Source: Chloroflexota bacterium
GTDB lineage: Bacteria > Chloroflexota > Anaerolineae > Promineifilales > Promineifilaceae
DNA length: 39,562 bases
Assembly (NCBI GenBank): GCA_024275635.1
Contig: JAJRYT010000069.1
Span: forward strand, 1 to 39,562
Reading direction: 5' to 3'
Positions 1 through 7,052 of the stretch are shown one piece after another. The number at the start of each line of letters is the position of its first letter. Within the stretch, counting starts at the first letter, position 1. The position numbers and the translations under genes are program-made. The notes beneath the pieces are model-generated. The model worked only from the letters and a program-made list of their open reading frames with translations, did not search any database and was not told where the DNA came from.

Positions 1-5
1 TAGAG

Positions 6-122
6 GCCATCGAATAGAATTCGACGGCTGGGACAGGAAACGCGCTCAAGCGCGTTGGAGGCGGTTTTTTAGTGCGCTTTAGCGTACTTGTTATCTCAGC
101 CATCGGTTTGCAACCGTTGGCT
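6..122 (+). repeat. Multi-hairpin leader repeat, copy 1
   Basis: This copy precedes the transposase start codon. It holds four successive inverted repeats. They are TCGAAT-AGA-ATTCGA at 10-24, AACGCGC-TCAA-GCGCGTT at 39-56, AGTGCGC-TTTA-GCGTACT (one G-T pair) at 71-88, and an 11-bp stem with one mismatch at 98-122. Positions 6-101 are closely similar to 686-774. The fourth hairpin has the same placement as in the second copy but a different sequence. By analogy with REP sequences and RAYT transposases, the hairpins could be substrates of the adjacent Y1 transposase. They could alternatively act as a structured 5' leader. Confidence 0.75.
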
Positions 123-151
123 ACCTACCGGGAAAAGGAAAAGGGGAAAAC

Positions 152-655
152 ATGGCCTTTTGGAAATTGTATTATCATCTTGTTTGGAGTACGAAAAACC
201 GGCAGCCATTCATTACCGCCCAAATTGAGCCGCATCTTTACGCCTTTTTGGTGAGCCGCGCCGCAGAGATGAATGTTTTTGTTTATCAGGTGAATGGTAT
301 GCAAGAGCATGTGCATGTGGTAGCCGCCATCCCACCCAAACATGCAATAGCCACAGTGGTGAAAAATCTCAAAGGCGCCAGTTCTCATTTCATCAATGAC
401 CGCCAATGGCTGGATGAGCATTTTGTCTGGCAGCGGGGGTATGGGGCGCTCTCGGTAGGGGAAAAACAACGGCCGTTTGCCGAACGGTACGTCGCCAACC
501 AGAAACAACATCACACACAACAAACCGCTAATAGTTGGCTGGAATATACCACCCAATTCGATGAAGGACCGTCAGAAGCAAAACCAAAAGCGGAGGGGCT
601 GATCCGCGAATCCGGCGCTGTTTACCAGGTCAATGATGATGAATTTCCTTTTTAG
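152..655 (+). CDS. tnpA: IS200-like / REP-associated Y1 transposase
   Basis: 167-residue single-domain HUH transposase of the Y1_Tnp (IS200/IS605 TnpA, RAYT-like) family, which nicks and rejoins single-stranded DNA at hairpin-bearing ends. The N-terminal YYHLVWSTKNRQPFIT block is typical of the family. The HUH metal-binding motif is visible as EHVHVV at about residue 51. The probable catalytic tyrosine lies in RYVANQKQHH at about residue 113. The length is close to the usual 130-170 residues, so the gene appears intact. The ATG at 152 follows a purine-rich tract containing AAGG. No TnpB or IscB partner is present. Related multi-hairpin repeats lie upstream (6-122) and downstream (686-792), as expected for an element whose transposase recognises short structured DNA. 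A RAYT rather than classical IS200 assignment is inference. Confidence 0.9.
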   Translation: MAFWKLYYHLVWSTKNRQPFITAQIEPHLYAFLVSRAAEMNVFVYQVNGMQEHVHVVAAIPPKHAIATVVKNLKGASSHFINDRQWLDEHFVWQRGYGALSVGEKQRPFAERYVANQKQHHTQQTANSWLEYTTQFDEGPSEAKPKAEGLIRESGAVYQVNDDEFPF

Positions 656-685
656 CCATCGAATAAAATGCTATCGAAACGAATC

Positions 686-792
686 GCCATCGAATGGAAT
701 TCGACGGCTGAAACAGGAAACGCGCTCAAGCGCGTTAAACAATAGTGCGCTTCAGCGTACTTCTTGTATCAGCCTATGAATTCATTCATAGG
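686..792 (+). repeat. Multi-hairpin leader repeat, copy 2
   Basis: Second copy, between the transposase and the restriction gene. It carries TCGAAT-GGA-ATTCGA at 690-704, AACGCGC-TCAA-GCGCGTT at 719-736 and AGTGCGC-TTCA-GCGTACT at 744-761. A perfect 8-bp hairpin with a 4-base loop follows at 773-792. Compared with copy 1, the spacer between hairpins two and three is shorter, and the last hairpin has an unrelated sequence with the same position. It ends 9 bases before the ATG of the helicase gene. A partial extra copy of its start (GCCATCGAAT) lies at 655-664. Confidence 0.75.
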
Positions 793-801
793 AAAAAGAC
801 C

Positions 802-3387
802 ATGCCGCGCAAACGCAAAAAACACGATCCGGCCCAAATGGCCTTGCTCGAAGTCCGCACCAAAACCGCCCCCTGTGTGCCCGCCATCCGCACGGCCGTT
901 ACCGAATGGGTAGACAACGGCTACAAGGGCGCCACCCAAACCAGCAAAACCCTGCTCAACCATTGGTTCCACACCGACCACCGTTTGCCCAACGGTCAAA
1001 AATTCGCCTACTATCCCTTCCAACGGGAAGCCATCGAAACCCTCATCTATGTCTACGAAGTGGCCCAAAAACGACGCCACAAAGAGCTGTTGGAAGCGTA
1101 TGCCGACTTGCCCAATCTGCGCCTTTTGCAATACGATAATTTCTCCCGCCTTTGCTTGAAAATGGCAACCGGCACGGGCAAAACCAAAGTCATTTCTTTG
1201 GCCATCGCCTGGCAATACTTCAACGCTATATTGGAAGACGCCAACGCTTACGCGGCCACCAGCCTGCTCATTGCCCCCAACGTCATCGTTTACCAACGGC
1301 TGCGCACCGATTTTGTGGGCGGTAAAATCTTCCGCACCGACCCCGTCATTCCCCCCGCTCTCAAAATCTTTTGGGAATTCGATTGTTACATGCGCGGCGA
1401 CAGCGAACGAGCCAGCTCCCAGGGCGCTTTGTACGTGGCCAACATTCAACAACTTTACGAACGGGAAGACAAAAGCAACGACGATGAAACGGACATCATG
1501 ACCATGATGCTGGGTTCCAAACCGCCCGCCCAAACCAACAGTATTGAACCATTTGACCAGCGCATCCTGAAACGGGGCAATCCTGTCTTTGTGGTCAATG
1601 ATGAAGCCCATCATACCCATGATGAAGATAGCGAATGGAACCGCACCATTCGCCGCCTACATGACAACTTATCGGAGCAAAACGGTTCCGGTCTCATGCA
1701 GCTAGACATGACGGCCACACCCCGCTACAGTAAAGGCTCCCTCTTTACCTGGACGATTTTTGATTACCCGCTGAAACAAGCGATTATTGACAATGTGGTG
1801 AAACGGCCGCTCAAAGGCGTTGCCAAAGGGTTGGGCGAAACCCCCTCCGACATTGCCAGCGTTCGTTACCAAACCTATCTTACGGCCGGCGTCCATCGCT
1901 GGCGTGAATATCGGGACAAGCTGGCAAGGTTAGAACGAAAACCCGTTCTCTTTGTCATGATGAACAGCACCAAAGACGCTGATGATGTGGCCGATTACCT
2001 CCGCGCCAAATATCCGGGCGATTTTGCCGGGGATAAGCTGCATGTCATTCATACCAATCGCAAAGGGGATGTTTCTAAACGTGATTTGGAACTGGCTCGG
2101 AACGTGGCCCAAACAATTGACGAGGCTGACAATCCCACCAATTGCATTGTCAGCGTCCTGATGCTGCGCGAAGGTTGGGATGTGCAAAGCGTGACGGTGG
2201 TCGTTGGCTTGCGTCCCTACACCAGCAAAGCCAACATCTTGCCCGAACAAACCATCGGGCGCGGATTGCGCCTCATGTTTCGGGGCGGCTTTGGCCCCAA
2301 TCCCGCTTTCCGGGAACAGGTGGACGTAATCGGCAATAAAGCGTTCATCCAGTTTGTCGAACAGCTTGAACAGGATGAAGATTTGGAACTGCAAACGGTT
2401 GACCTGGACGCCGAACCCGTTGTCATTGAAACCATCTTCCCTGACGAAAACAAGCTGGACAAAGACATTACCATTCCGGTTCTCAGCCCCATGCTAACCC
2501 GCAAGCGCACATTGGCCGAAGAAATCGCCGCCATTGACGTATCCAAAATCCAGACGCCCAAGCTGCCCAAAAAAGAGGGCGACGCCGCCGCCCAAACCTT
2601 CCGTTATGAGGGGTATGACATCATCACCCTGGAAAAAATCATTGACCGTGAATACGCGATCCCCGAAGTGCAAACGTCACAAGAAGTCATTTCCTACTAT
2701 GCCAAACGCATCGCCGCGGACGTGAAACTGCCCTCCCAATTCGCCGCTCTGGTTCCCAAAGTGCGCCAATTCCTGACCCATCACGCCTTTGGCGAAACGG
2801 TTGACTTGAGCGAACCGGCGATGATAAAGGCGATCTCGCACAAGATTGCCCAACACGTCACCGTCAAAGCGTTTGTCAAAATTCTGCGCGATGTGGTGGT
2901 TCAGGAACAAACGCCGGCGCTGGAAAGGGAAGGACGGCCGTTGTCCGACTGCCCCGGCTACCCCTGGTCGCGGCCCACGTTGGAAGCCAGCAAAACTGTC
3001 TTTAATCTAGTGGCGGCCGATAACAAGTACGAGAAAGCGTTTGCCGCCTTCCTGCAAAAAGCGCCTGATGTGGTTCGCTTTTCCAAACTTCCCGAACGGT
3101 TTGGCTTTACCATTGCCTACACCGATGCGGCGGCCAATCTGCGCTATTACGAGCCTGATTTTACGGCCGTTACGACTGATGGCGTTCATCACCTGATTGA
3201 AACCAAAGGCCGCGAAGATGTGGACGTCAAACACAAAGACCGCGCCGCTCAACTGTGGTGTGAAAATGCGACCCGGCTCACCGGCACGCAATGGGAATAC
3301 AAGAAGGTCATGCAAAAAGGTTTTGAGAAATTGCAACCAGATGATTTTGAGGATTTGATTGCTTTGAAGCCCATTACGCTTATGTAA
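802..3387 (+). CDS. Type III restriction (Res-like) helicase-nuclease
   Basis: 861-residue DNA translocase/endonuclease resembling the Res subunit of type III restriction-modification systems, which cleaves DNA when partnered with a Mod methyltransferase. Superfamily 2 helicase motifs are in order: Walker A TGTGKTK near residue 122, Walker B DEAHH near 265, TATP near 303 and GRGLRL near 485. The C-terminus carries a PD-(D/E)XK-like signature, EPDF near 782 and ETKG near 799, as in type III Res nuclease domains. I chose ATG 802 because the longer reading (from 745) begins inside the leader repeat, and its extra 19 residues only translate that repeat. No Mod gene is visible on either side. It may lie upstream of base 1, separated by the transposase insertion, or be lost. 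Confidence 0.85.
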   Translation: MPRKRKKHDPAQMALLEVRTKTAPCVPAIRTAVTEWVDNGYKGATQTSKTLLNHWFHTDHRLPNGQKFAYYPFQREAIETLIYVYEVAQKRRHKELLEAYADLPNLRLLQYDNFSRLCLKMATGTGKTKVISLAIAWQYFNAILEDANAYAATSLLIAPNVIVYQRLRTDFVGGKIFRTDPVIPPALKIFWEFDCYMRGDSERASSQGALYVANIQQLYEREDKSNDDETDIMTMMLGSKPPAQTNSIEPFDQRILKRGNPVFVVNDEAHHTHDEDSEWNRTIRRLHDNLSEQNGSGLMQLDMTATPRYSKGSLFTWTIFDYPLKQAIIDNVVKRPLKGVAKGLGETPSDIASVRYQTYLTAGVHRWREYRDKLARLERKPVLFVMMNSTKDADDVADYLRAKYPGDFAGDKLHVIHTNRKGDVSKRDLELARNVAQTIDEADNPTNCIVSVLMLREGWDVQSVTVVVGLRPYTSKANILPEQTIGRGLRLMFRGGFGPNPAFREQVDVIGNKAFIQFVEQLEQDEDLELQTVDLDAEPVVIETIFPDENKLDKDITIPVLSPMLTRKRTLAEEIAAIDVSKIQTPKLPKKEGDAAAQTFRYEGYDIITLEKIIDREYAIPEVQTSQEVISYYAKRIAADVKLPSQFAALVPKVRQFLTHHAFGETVDLSEPAMIKAISHKIAQHVTVKAFVKILRDVVVQEQTPALEREGRPLSDCPGYPWSRPTLEASKTVFNLVAADNKYEKAFAAFLQKAPDVVRFSKLPERFGFTIAYTDAAANLRYYEPDFTAVTTDGVHHLIETKGREDVDVKHKDRAAQLWCENATRLTGTQWEYKKVMQKGFEKLQPDDFEDLIALKPITLM

Positions 3388-3399
3388 TGGGGGAAGTAA

Positions 3400-3463
3400 A
3401 CTAATGACGAAAAAATATGGTTCTTCAGGATTTCGTGGGGTCAGGAAAAGATTGGCAACGAAT
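3400..3463 (+). pseudogene. Possible truncated ORF after the Res gene
   Basis: GGGGGAAG lies at 3389-3396, placed like a ribosome binding site, followed by an ATG at about 3404. This opens a 20-codon frame (MTKKYGSSGFRGVRKRLATN) that ends at the start of a hairpin repeat. It may be the N-terminal remnant of a gene that once followed the helicase. It is too short to identify and could be chance. Confidence 0.2.
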
Positions 3464-3511
3464 TAGCGCGAATTTGCACGAATTGTAAAAAAATTAGTGA
3501 AAATTCGTTGC
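3455..3511. repeat. TTCGT-type hairpin repeat
   Basis: GCAACGAATT at 3455-3464 is exactly complementary to AATTCGTTGC at 3502-3511, with CGAATT-containing units between. It belongs to the same style as the repeat at 9009-9064 and lies downstream of the restriction gene. Confidence 0.55.
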
Positions 3512-3672
3512 AAAAGTTTGTAGCCCAACAAGTCAACCCCATAAAATCCCAAAGACCCTAAATTTTCTGGCGGGATGGGGCGCTTGGTGAAAATACATCT
3601 CTTGATTGAGCGCTTCATTTTTGCTGAGACTCTAGCGCTGGGGCCAGCGTCCCCGTCGCGCCCCTTTGCGGG

Positions 3673-3840
3673 CTGGTATTTGTTGTCGGCGATGCCTCTG
3701 TGCTAATTAACCTGGCCTGGCCGGGCAAACTGCATTTACTCAACAATCTGTATGAGAATTTGCTCATACCACGCGCTGTCTGGTAAGGGATTGTCGAAAA
3801 AGGGGCCGGGAAACCTGGCGCTTTGGTAGGGAAGTACATA
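3673..3840 (+). pseudogene. Broken PIN-domain (DUF3368-like) toxin remnant
   Basis: Reading this frame gives VVGDASVLINLAWPGKLHLL, then LYENLLIPRAVW, a TAA stop at 3784-3786, and GIVEKGAGKPGAL in the same frame. The acidic D-S-x-L-I-N-L start and the LLIPRAVW strand match the N-terminal part of DUF3368/PIN-like toxin nucleases, where the first Asp is catalytic. The start codon, the C-terminal acidic residues and most of the roughly 150-residue fold are missing, so this is a relic. No antitoxin gene is recognisable nearby. It marks 3388-4391 as decayed accessory DNA. The family call is from memory of the motif, not a search. Confidence 0.55.
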
Positions 3841-3851
3841 CCCTGTCCCAT

Positions 3852-3937
3852 TCATTTCACTCACTGAGTCGTTTGCATTGACTCACTGAGTCAACTCATT
3901 TCACTCACTGAGTCAATTTAATTCTTTCAGTGAGTGG
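3852..3937. repeat. CACTGAGT short repeats with palindrome
   Basis: TCATTTCACTCACTGAGTC occurs at 3852-3870 and again at 3896-3914. Between them lies the perfect palindrome TGACTCACTGAGTCA (about 3879-3893). CACTCACTGA units can also pair with TCAGTGAGTG near 3927-3936. It could be a junction-hairpin tract of the kind seen elsewhere in this window, or an old operator for the lost toxin region. Confidence 0.55.
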
Positions 3938-4296
3938 AAACGGCCGTTTTCCCCAGCATCATCTCGAACAGTTCGACGCCAATTTTGACCACAGTGGCCG
4001 GTTATCTCTTTGTCATCGCCAGGATTTCAAAGCAAGCATTGGTTTGGAAACGGGCCATTGCTTGCAGCCTCTCCCGGTTTTTAGGTGTGAGGCGCCAGTA
4101 GTTGGGCGTCATCTGTACCAGGTTGGCCAGCGCCGACTGGCCCAGGCTCATCTCAAAGGATAACGGTCGACTCTGTCGCCATACAAACCCGCTGGCGGCA
4201 ACTAAATACCGAATGAGAACAGCTTTACCTTTCACGTTTTACGTTTTAGAATGACTTTGCCGACATTCGGTTGGCATTTGTCGTAACGTGATTACT
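3938..4296. other. Gene-poor stretch, possible decayed minus-strand ORF
   Basis: No convincing gene is seen here. A minus-strand frame of 77 codons (4235 to 4002) ends in LAMTKR and a TAA, and the same frame continues to about 3935 with VVKIGVELFEMMLGKTAVST. That continuation looks protein-like, so a decayed gene with an in-frame stop is possible. I do not recognise a family. One ACGGCCGT site lies at about 3941. Confidence 0.25.
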
Positions 4297-4357
4297 AATC
4301 CTCCCGGAGGTTGGTCTGATGAAAACAGCTAACCACTCGTGAACCTCCGGGAGGATG
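4297..4357. repeat. CCTCCCGGAGG paired-arm element, copy 1
   Basis: The arms AATCCTCCCGGAGGTT (4297-4312) and AACCTCCGGGAGGATG (4342-4357) are near-perfect inverted repeats about 30 bases apart, and each arm is itself a palindrome around one central base. Similar elements lie at 34827-34885, 35041-35102 and 37931-37998. This copy precedes the MoxR gene by about 35 bases. Confidence 0.75.
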
Positions 4358-4391
4358 GCTGCGTCGTAACTTAAAAACGGAGAACAAGAAT

Positions 4392-5306
4392 ATGTTCAAA
4401 GACATTGCCGACGTTCGAGGGAGGCTGGGACGCCAACAATACATCGCTTCCGAAGAAATCGGAACCGTCGTCTACCTGGCCCAATCCTTATGCAAACCTA
4501 TTTTGGCCGAAGGGCCGGCCGGAGTGGGAAAGACGGAATTGGCCAAAGCGTGGGCGGCGGCGGTGGGACGGCCGCTTGTCCGCCTGCAATGTTACGAAGG
4601 ATTAGACGAGAGTAAAGCTCTGTACGAATGGGAGTACGCCAAGCAGATGCTTTACACCCAACTCCTGCGTGACACCCTGCAAAACGTCCTCAGTGATGTG
4701 CAAAGCCTGGGCGAAGCCGCCAACCGGCTGGCCCAGGAAGAAGATGTCTTTTTCTCCGAAAACTTTCTCCTGCCCCGCCCCCTGCTGACCGCGCTCATGT
4801 CCGACGAGCCAGTCGTCCTCCTAATTGACGAAATTGACCGCGCTGACGTGGAGTTCGAAGCCTTTCTGCTGGAAGTGTTGTCCGATTTTCAGGTCAGCGT
4901 GCCCGAATTAGGCACCATCCACGCCAAACACCAGCCAATGGTTTTGCTGACCAGCAACAACACCCGCGAACTCAGCGAGGCGCTCAAGCGGCGCTGTCTT
5001 TACCTCTACGTGGACTACCCGACCCATGACGCCGAACTGAACATTGTGCGTCTGAAAGTGCCCGATTTAAGGCCGGAAATGGCGCAGCAGGCGGTAGCCA
5101 TCGTTCACCAGCTACGCAACATGGATTTACGCAAACTGCCCAGCATCAGCGAGACGTTGGATTGGGCGCGGGCCTTGGTCACGCTCAACGCCGATTCGAT
5201 TGACGAGAAGACGTTGACGAACACCCTGACCGTTTTGCTCAAATATGAGGCCGACGTGGCTAAAGCAAAACGGATGATGGGCAATGGGGGGAGTCGTTAT
5301 CCGTAG
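4392..5306 (+). CDS. MoxR-family AAA+ ATPase (CoxD-like)
   Basis: 304-residue AAA+ ATPase of the MoxR group, chaperone-like ATPases that usually act with a VWA-domain partner to mature metalloenzymes or complexes. Walker A is GPAGVGKTE near residue 42. Walker B is VVLLIDEIDRAD near 141, and a sensor-1-type LLTSNNTREL lies near 183. EALKRRCLYLYVDYP then supplies the arginine-finger region. The start at 4392 follows ACGGAGAAC, a reasonable ribosome binding site. The next gene on the same strand encodes a CoxE-like VWA protein, so the two probably form a functional pair. The last codons run directly into the CCGTA-type repeat tract at 5303, suggesting that the repeat has altered the extreme C-terminus. 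The client is unknown; no carbon monoxide dehydrogenase genes are present. Confidence 0.88.
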   Translation: MFKDIADVRGRLGRQQYIASEEIGTVVYLAQSLCKPILAEGPAGVGKTELAKAWAAAVGRPLVRLQCYEGLDESKALYEWEYAKQMLYTQLLRDTLQNVLSDVQSLGEAANRLAQEEDVFFSENFLLPRPLLTALMSDEPVVLLIDEIDRADVEFEAFLLEVLSDFQVSVPELGTIHAKHQPMVLLTSNNTRELSEALKRRCLYLYVDYPTHDAELNIVRLKVPDLRPEMAQQAVAIVHQLRNMDLRKLPSISETLDWARALVTLNADSIDEKTLTNTLTVLLKYEADVAKAKRMMGNGGSRYP

Positions 5307-5509
5307 CCCGTAGTCCGTAAGCCGTAGTCCGTAAGCCGTAGTCCGTAAGCCGTAGTCCGTAAACCGAATACGGAACACGGAATACGGAACACGGAATACG
5401 GAACACGGAACACGGAACACCGAATACGGAATACGGAACACGGAACACGGAACACCGAATACGGAATACGGAACACGGAACACGGAATACGGAACACGGA
5501 ATACGAAAA
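5303..5509. repeat. CCGTAnn / tACGGAA tandem repeat tract
   Basis: About 200 bases of degenerate units. CCGTAGT and CCGTAAG alternate first, and then GGAACAC and GGAATAC units continue in the complementary sense. The two halves can fold back partly on each other. The tract fills the whole gap between the MoxR and VWA genes and reaches the VWA start codon. Related tracts lie at 17241-17338 and 24671-24737. It is too irregular, and the unit too short, for a CRISPR array. Confidence 0.9.
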
Positions 5510-6886
5510 ATGGACGACAGAATCGTTGAATTTGTACGGGGTCTGCGGGCGGCGGGTGTGCGCGTGTCACTGGCGGAGTCGGTGGATGCGATGAATGCTG
5601 TTGAGGCTCTGGGTATCGCTGAGAAAAATACCTTCCGCGAATCGCTGCGGGCGACGCTGGTGAAGGAATCGGATGATTTTGCCGCCTTTGATGAGTTGTT
5701 CCCGCTTTACTTTGGCAGCAGCGGCCCGGTTCTGCAAAGCGCCCTGGAAGATTTAAGCGGTGATGAACAAGAGATGTTACAGGCGGCGCTGGCGGCAATG
5801 AGCGGCCGTTTACAGCAGTTGATGGATTGGCTGACCAGCGGCGAGGGACCGACCAAAGAGGAGTTGGAAGAACTGGCCCGGCGATCAGGAGCCGACTGGG
5901 CCGACAACCAGCGAGAAGGACACTGGGTGACGCGGCGCATGTTACAACAGATGGGATTCGCCCATCTGGAAGAGCAAATTCAACAGTTGGTGCAAAAGTT
6001 GCAAGAGATGGGGATGAGCCAGGAGGCGATTGAGAAACTGCTGGGCGTGGTGGAAGCGAATCGGGAAGCGCTGGCGGAGCAGGCGGCGCGGCAGGTGGGG
6101 TTGCAAATCGCCCAACAACGCGCTAACCGCCCTGATGATTTGCACGGTTCTGACTTGATGAATAAGCCATTTAATACCCTGACCGAAGAGGAAGCCAACC
6201 TGTTGCGCAAAGAGGTGCAGCGGCTGGTGACGCAGTTACGCAGTCGGGCCGCTTTGCGGCGTAAGCGGGGGGCAAAAGGCAAGTTTGACTCGAAGGGAAC
6301 GATTCGAGCGAACCAGCGATATGGCGGCGTGCCGCTGGAGTTGAAGTTTAAGAAGAAGAAGCTGAAACCGAGTCTGGCGCTGATTTGTGATGTCTCGACT
6401 TCGATGCGGCCGGTGGCGGAGTTTATGCTGCGGCTGGTGTATGAACTGCAAGACCAGGTGGCCAAGACACGCAGTTTTGCCTTTAATTCGGATATGCAGG
6501 AGATCAGCGTAACGCTCTCTGGCAACCGGGCGGCGGAGGCGGTGACGGCCGTTCTCTACAACATCCCCCCCGGCTACTATGCCACCGACCTGGGTAACAG
6601 CTTGAATACCTTTTTCAAGGAGTGGCTGAGTGCGGTAGACGGCCGTTCCACAGTAGTGATTGTGGGGGACGGCCGTAACAATTACAATTCGCCCCGCACC
6701 GATTTAATCAAAACCTTACAGCGTCGCGCCAAACGTCTCATCTGGTTCAACCCCGAACATCAACGGCAGTGGGGTACGGGCGACAGCGACATGTTCGAAT
6801 ATGCCCCACTTTGTGATGCTGTCTACGTGGTACGCAATCTGGCGCAGTTAGCGACGGCCGTTGATAAACTAATGGCCGGCGGCTGA
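5510..6886 (+). CDS. CoxE-like VWA-domain protein
   Basis: 458-residue protein with a C-terminal von Willebrand factor A domain of the CoxE type (VWA_CoxE family). The metal-ion-dependent adhesion site begins with LICDVSTSM near residue 290, giving the DxSxS pattern. A Thr/Asp region, YYATDLGNSL, lies near 355, and VVIVGDGRNNYNSP near 385 gives the conserved Asp. The N-terminal half is helical and Gln/Glu/Leu-rich with probable coiled coil (about 90-250). It probably works with the MoxR-type ATPase encoded just upstream. The ATG at 5510 has no Shine-Dalgarno sequence; the bases before it are the end of the repeat tract, so translation may depend on coupling to the upstream gene. Several ACGGCCGT sites lie in the gene. 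Confidence 0.88.
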   Translation: MDDRIVEFVRGLRAAGVRVSLAESVDAMNAVEALGIAEKNTFRESLRATLVKESDDFAAFDELFPLYFGSSGPVLQSALEDLSGDEQEMLQAALAAMSGRLQQLMDWLTSGEGPTKEELEELARRSGADWADNQREGHWVTRRMLQQMGFAHLEEQIQQLVQKLQEMGMSQEAIEKLLGVVEANREALAEQAARQVGLQIAQQRANRPDDLHGSDLMNKPFNTLTEEEANLLRKEVQRLVTQLRSRAALRRKRGAKGKFDSKGTIRANQRYGGVPLELKFKKKKLKPSLALICDVSTSMRPVAEFMLRLVYELQDQVAKTRSFAFNSDMQEISVTLSGNRAAEAVTAVLYNIPPGYYATDLGNSLNTFFKEWLSAVDGRSTVVIVGDGRNNYNSPRTDLIKTLQRRAKRLIWFNPEHQRQWGTGDSDMFEYAPLCDAVYVVRNLAQLATAVDKLMAGG

Positions 6887-7052
6887 AATCTACAACCCAT
6901 TAAGTCATGTCCGCTTTGCAGCCATCAATTCTTGTATTTGAGATTCCCTTCCAACGGGAAAACAGGCATTGCGTGATACCCAATTCCTTTTCAATGGCCG
7001 ACGCACTTTTACTGTTGTTTTGCCATAAGGGTAACAGCCTGCGCGGCGGCGC
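6887..7052. other. Convergent intergenic gap
   Basis: This 166-base space lies between the ends of convergent genes. I see no clear terminator: only a weak TTCCC...GGGAA hairpin near 6947-6963 without a T tract. The reading frame that spans the gap shows no protein-like character. Confidence 0.4.

Noticed and set aside
72..254. Short ORF starting MRFSVLVISA, similar to the start of the frame at 745 (MRFSVLLVSA)
   Set aside because: The likeness comes from the shared leader repeat. The frame at 72 runs over the transposase start in another frame, and the extra residues at 745 are not part of the helicase family.
769..1620. Long minus-strand ORF of 283 codons inside the restriction gene
   Set aside because: It is antisense to a well-supported helicase frame with all motifs; open antisense frames are common at this composition.
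4002..4235. 77-codon minus-strand ORF as a real gene
   Set aside because: No recognisable family, a stop splits a possible continuation, and no ribosome binding site is evident; kept only as a possible decayed ORF.
5303..5509. Possible CRISPR array
   Set aside because: Units are 7 bases, degenerate and without unique spacers, and no cas genes are present.
5127..5798. Minus-strand ORF with FRVPYSV repeats
   Set aside because: It translates the CCGTA/GGAATAC repeat tract and antisense of the MoxR and VWA genes. The repetition is a DNA property.
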